The notes under the pieces were generated by a model. It saw only the letters and a program-made list of their open reading frames with translations. It made no database searches and was not told where the DNA came from. The translations under genes were made by a program, and so were the position numbers. DNA of 12,495 nt from Saprospiraceae bacterium (GTDB taxonomy: Bacteria > Bacteroidota > Bacteroidia > Chitinophagales > Saprospiraceae): assembly GCA_016717105.1 (NCBI GenBank), contig JADKGF010000008.1:1-12495 (forward strand), given 5' to 3'. Numbering within the stretch: the first letter of the stretch is position 1; each line of letters opens with the position of its first letter. This document shows positions 8,783 through 12,495 of the stretch, in pieces.

Positions 8783-10176
8783 TACTAATGATTGTAAATT
8801 ATAACTTTCATTACAAAAAAATGATATAATTTTGGAAAATCCTTTATTATTAATGAACTCAAATTCGATTGACTACAAATCAAAGTTAAAAGATTAGGTA
8901 AATTTTGCAAAGTTAGGGATGTTAGTGACTTATTAAAAGAACTATTTATAACTGATAATAATGGAAAATCCTTAATTTCTAAGTATAATAAAGATGTTGA
9001 AGAGCAATCTAATTCAGATAATTTTGGTAAGTTTTTTAATCCTATTTCTTTTAGATTAGAATTTGATGAACAATTAACGATCGACAGTTTCGGTAAATTT
9101 TCCAATTTTAAAGATGCTAAACCTGTCAACCTACAAATTAATTCTGTTAAAGAAGGTAAATTAGAAAGCGTAATAGAATTTAAAAGATAACTCGAACTAC
9201 AATCCACTTTGACTAATTGTTGGAAATCTTTTACTTCTAATGATTCTAAACCAGAGTTTTTACAAACTAATTCTCGAAAATATGGCACATTTGTAAATGT
9301 TAATTTCTTTAATAAAGAAGTATAGCTACAATCCAAACTAGAAAAAGATGGTAAATCTTCAAGTTCTAATACCTTAATTAAAGAATTTGAACATGATAAC
9401 GATTGTAGTTTTGGTAAATTTTCTAATGTTATTTCTGATAATGAATTATTGGTATTACACTTTATTGTTCTTAGATTATTTAAGTTTTGGAAAGTAATCG
9501 ATGTGATGCTTGTACCTGATAACCAAAATTCTGTAAGTTTTAAAATTATTGAATCTTAAAATATTCTTTAGAGAAATGCCACTAATACTTTGAAATATAG
9601 ATAATTCAGGCAAATCCGAAAGATTTAATGGAACCAATCCTGTTCCTGAACAATATATTTCCGTTAATTTAGGCAAATTGTTTAAAGTTAATTGTTCTAA
9701 AATCATATTGTCTTCACAACGTAATGTTATTAACTCAACAAAATCTTTTAAGTCTAATGCTGTTATACTTGTTGAATTAACATACATGTATTTTAGTTTA
9801 GGAAGGATACCTAATTTTAGTTCTTTTAGATATAAATTATTGCACGCATGAAAATGATGTCAATTCCTTAAAATCTCTAAAGTCTAGAGAACTAAACCTA
9901 CAACCATCTGCACTAAATGAATTGAGTTTTGGTAAATTCTTTAAATTTATTGTTTCTAAAAATGCGTTATCACTACAACCTATATTTTAACTCTGGAAAA
10001 TTATTTAGAGTCAGTACCTTTAAATTAGATTCTGCACAGAATAAAATATTTAAGTTCGGCAAACTATCTAATTTTATATTTACTAAATCGTCATTATATG
10101 AACAATTTAATGATTTTAAAAAAATAAAATTTTGGATATCTAAATTAGTTAATTTATTATTAGAACAGTTCAAATT
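8696..10176 (-). repeat. Alternating 21/22-residue LRR array (43-residue super-repeat) of paralogue B
   Basis: Twenty-three LRR units follow one another, strictly alternating 21, 22, 21, 22 residues. The 21-residue form has Cys at 4, L at 9 and 12, and D/N-L/F-P at 16-18 (e.g. ELDCSSTSLLYLEIKDFP). The 22-residue form has one extra residue before the mid-repeat Leu, with N-L-P at 17-19 (e.g. IVNCSSNSNLKEIGLKNLP). Twelve units of 21 and eleven of 22 predict 1482 nt. The observed span is 1481 nt, exactly explained by breaks of -2 (9981), +1 (9845), +1 (9544) and -1 (8815-8821). After 8696 the alternation stops (21, 21, 25, 22, 22, 22). Confidence 0.9.
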
Positions 10177-10464
10177 AATTAAAGAATCAAAATAATTTAT
10201 CCCCTCTAAATTTATTACACCTTTGTAACTTACATCTAAGTTTTTTACCTTTAAAGCTTCGCTTTGATCAATTTCCCCATCATTATTCAAATCTGCGTCT
10301 ATATCTGCCGAAACCGTCACCATTTGAGTCAACACTCTTAGTAAGTAATAATATGGCATTTTAAAATTAGGATCAGGAAAGTTGATGATCTGTGTATAAC
10401 CAGAACAATAAATCAATCCCAACATAATAATCAATAAACTTCTCATAATCATATTTTTACGCAT

Positions 10465-10488
10465 TAAACATTATACATTAAACAAAAC
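10465..10488 (-). other. Linker between paralogues C and B
   Basis: The 24 bases read on the coding strand contain TTGTTTAATG, then TATAAT, then GTTTA running into the ATG, so GTTTAATG occurs twice in direct orientation. It contains no Shine-Dalgarno-like purine run, as is common in Bacteroidota. Confidence 0.45.
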
Positions 10489-11544
10489 TCACATCTTCAC
10501 AAACTTCACTCGTCCTACCCGATCTCCATTTCTCAGTCTTACAAAATACGTCCCACTTTCTAAGGTGCTCACATCGATGGATTGACTACTCAAAGATGCA
10601 GCTCTCATTATCCGACCAGATACATCAAAGATCTCAGCTTTCGTCCATGTTTCATCAGTCCGTAAATACAAAATGTCGGGGACAGGATTGGGATAAACAT
10701 TGATATCTGATATCCAATCTTGTGTAAATGATGGCAAGGCGACGGTCGTCTGTGCTTCATTGGTACGGATCGGAAAGTTATAATCAAAATAGATATCAGC
10801 TAGATTTTTAAGTGAGTCTCCAAGTTGGAGTGTAGATAAGGTCTTGATCTTGAAGGCAATGTAACCATCATTATTGGCATCATCGAATGGCAATTGGATA
10901 TTCTCAAAAATGAACTCTACCTTGTTGCCTTCGATACGAGTATATACTTCGTGGCTGGCATCGGTAATTTGTAGAGTCGATACATCAAATCTCTTGGTGT
11001 CGATGATGTCTTTGACTACTACATTTTCAGCAGCGTAGGTACCTGTATTCTCAAATCGAATGAGATAATCCACATATTTGTCGATCATATCGGGATGGAC
11101 GCGATCTCCTTGAAGACATGTCTTGTCATTTGGGTCAATGGAGCCTACGACGGTATTTTCGAGTGTAAAGATATTATCTAGAATTGATGCCGTCATATTT
11201 AGTTTATCTCCTGCCTTGACAGCTGGCGTGTCTGTCGGACGATTGACTAGCATCGTCACAATGATTTCTATTTTTTCGAAAGGTCTCAGATCTGAGAAAT
11301 TCCATTTAACGATACCGTCAGCTATTATATCAGCAACCGAAGTCGCGGATATAAAATCCAATTTTGATTCGTCATATGTAAAATTGAGTGTGCCACTTTC
11401 GACTTGATTTCCGGCATTCTCACATACTATTTTGTACTTTGCTTCGAAGCCTGGGCGGGCAGGTGGTGTGAGTGGTATGACAGTGATATTCGTTTGTCGA
11501 TAAATACCTTTTGGAGTGATGCAGAAGTCTTGGGTGATGGTGTC
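10489..11544 (-). repeat. C-terminal export module, copy C (1056 nt)
   Basis: This is the third copy of the module. It is the same length as copy B and shares with it a run of about 100 identical residues (VVVKDIIDTKRF through VALPSFT). Differences concentrate in the upstream part, e.g. YKIVCENAGNQVESG against YKIVWENVGNQIESG, and SIDPNDKTC against SYDPNDKTC. Confidence 0.93.
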
Positions 11545-12495
11545 GGATGTGGATGGGAAAAACCCAACTATATTTTTTGGTGTAATCTCAAAATTTAATA
11601 TATTATCCAATTTTGGATTTATATTATACATTCCATTCCCAACAGCAAGTACAAAATTACCATTACTATAATTAAGGTTATTAATAATACCGTTGCCAAC
11701 ATCACTAAATTTCAAATATGGAAAATTAGTCGCTGTTGTGTTGCAATCAAATGAATCACTACTAAATTTTACTTTTCCCTGAATAATATTATGATATATC
11801 CTGGAGAAAAATTACAATAGGTGTTGACTTCACAGTGTGTCAAACCGTTTTGTTCTACTAACTCACTAATTTTATCGTATTGCCCATCGTCACAACATAT
11901 ATATTTTATATTTAAATTGTCTTTTATTTCAATTTTTGAAAAACTTGCACCATTTTTTAGTAATAGGAAAGCAAGTGAATAGTTATAGGAGCAATTAAAT
12001 ATTTTAATATTTTTTGCACTACTTATATCTAGGAATTTAAATCTATTCCTTGAACAGGTGAAATTTTCCAAAATATTATTATAAGGAATATAGATATTGT
12101 CTATCAAATTTCCATCACAATTCAAATTAGTAAGGTTCGTAAGTCCATCTAATTCTAAATTTGATAGTTTATTATATGAACATGACAAATAAACTAAATT
12201 ACTTTTACTAGTAAGATCCAAATTTGTTAGTGAATTTGATGACAAACTTAAATAATAAATAGAATCCGAGTTGTGTAAATTTACTTCGTCTAATTTATTT
12301 GAATAACTGATCACATACTTTAAATGCTTCATGTTACTCAAATTTAATGATTTTATTTTGCACGAATAAGAATAAAGTTCTGTTAAAAAAGGGTTGTTAT
12401 TAAAAGTTAATTCGGATAACTCAGAATTGTATTCACAGTATAAAACTTTTAATTTAGTTAGGCCAATAACATCTAATGATTTTAACCTATTGTAC
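10489..12495 (-). CDS. Paralogue C: secreted LRR protein with T9SS sorting domain, 5' end outside window, one frame break
   Basis: The reading frame is open from the right edge of the window (YNRLKSLDVIGLTKLK), so the start and signal peptide lie beyond 12495. LRR units run to about 12003, followed by a capping segment (FLLLKNGASF, IKYICCDDGQYDKISELVEQ, CEVNTYCNFSPG). The frame then breaks near 11797. It resumes as YHNIIQGKVKFSSDSFDC and continues unbroken through the DUF7619-like module (11544 leftward) to the T9SS tail and the TGA at 10489-10491. The break may be a slip in the TATAT tract. The product should be exported across the outer membrane by T9SS and processed at the surface. Without the break the visible part is about 668 residues. 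A separate start at 11715 (MKFSDVGNG) is internal to the linker and is not believable as a gene start. Confidence 0.9.
12003..12495 (-). repeat. LRR array of paralogue C, visible part
   Basis: One 22-residue unit (VLYCEYNSELSELTF) is followed by six units of exactly 21 residues, down to NFTCSRNRFKFLDIS. The uniform 21-residue period matches the distal array of paralogue A and contrasts with the 21/22 alternation of paralogue B. The array continues beyond the window. Confidence 0.85.

Larger units (their letters stand above)
6851..10464 (-). pseudogene. Paralogue B: giant secreted LRR protein with T9SS sorting domain, six small frame breaks
   Basis: The ATG at 10464 starts a signal peptide (core SLLIIMLGLIYCSGYTQ; the Met codons at residues 5 and 7 are alternative starts). 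It is followed by INFPDPNFK and an acidic EF-hand/dockerin-like loop (DADLNNDGEIDQSEA). In repaired numbering, LRRs run from residue 97 to about 733, a linker from 734 to 853 (LQYICCSD, then DVDNNGCDNND), the DUF7619-like module from 854, and the T9SS type A-like tail over the last 71 residues (INVYPNPVSDILHL, EIFDVSGRI, SGTYFVRLRNGDR, KFVKM). Frame breaks lie at about 10360 and 10307 (these cancel), 9981, 9845, 9544 and the A-run 8815-8821. Their net effect is one lost base. Adding it back makes 3615 nt, exactly 1205 codons. The sequence shows no damage beyond these indels, so it is either recently inactivated or mis-sequenced. Expected location is the cell surface. Confidence 0.92.

Noticed and set aside
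8815..8821. Seven-A run as a phase-variation switch for paralogue B
   Set aside because: The tract is short, and five other breaks in the same gene are not in long tracts, so a single on/off switch is not supported.
8696..10176. Regular 63-66 base periodicity resembling a CRISPR-like or satellite repeat
   Set aside because: The period is a translated LRR. Units are diverged at DNA level, spacers and repeats cannot be separated, and the protein pattern explains the spacing.
1..12495. Search for a diversity-generating retroelement, transposase, integrase or terminal inverted repeats that could drive variation
   Set aside because: No reverse transcriptase, recombinase or paired inverted ends could be recognised on either strand.

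Overview
The window looks like AT-rich chromosomal DNA from a member of the Bacteroidota. The main evidence is three co-directional minus-strand genes for large secreted leucine-rich repeat (LRR) proteins. Each ends in the domain pair typical of type IX secretion system (T9SS) cargo: a beta-sandwich module resembling DUF7619, followed by a C-terminal sorting domain with the YPNP...FDVSGR...GTYFVRL...KFVKM pattern. The exact genus cannot be read from the sequence.

Layout, left to right. (1) 76-1020, plus strand: a membrane-anchored alpha/beta hydrolase broken by many small indels. (2) 1021-1145: a short convergent gap with one weak hairpin. (3) 1146-3653, minus strand: a second kind of LRR protein, with LPxxIGxLxxL-type repeats followed by a TPR-like helical tail, also heavily frame-broken. 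(4) 3673-6802, minus strand: LRR-T9SS paralogue A, badly frame-broken. (5) 6851-10464, minus strand: paralogue B, six small frame breaks in its 5' half and a clean 643-codon 3' half. (6) 10489-12495, minus strand: paralogue C, one frame break, with its 5' end beyond the window. The four minus-strand genes are separated by only 19, 48 and 24 bases, so they form one tandem array and possibly one transcript.

The paralogues share one plan: signal peptide, an EF-hand/dockerin-like acidic loop, a long LRR array, a linker, then the C-terminal export and anchoring module. That 351-residue module is nearly the same in B and C, with the same length of 1056 nt and a shared stretch of about 100 identical residues, and is somewhat diverged in A. 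The LRR arrays differ freely. This is the pattern of a surface-protein family with a constant anchor and a variable recognition part.

The most striking structure is in paralogue B. Its first 23 LRR units alternate strictly between 21 and 22 residues, a 43-residue super-repeat. The other outstanding feature is the uneven distribution of frame breaks: dense in 76-5100, sparse further right and absent from 6851-8782 and 10489-11790. Either the left part is genuinely decaying or the consensus there is of lower quality. The sequence alone cannot decide between these. No RNA genes, CRISPR arrays, transposases or phage genes were seen.
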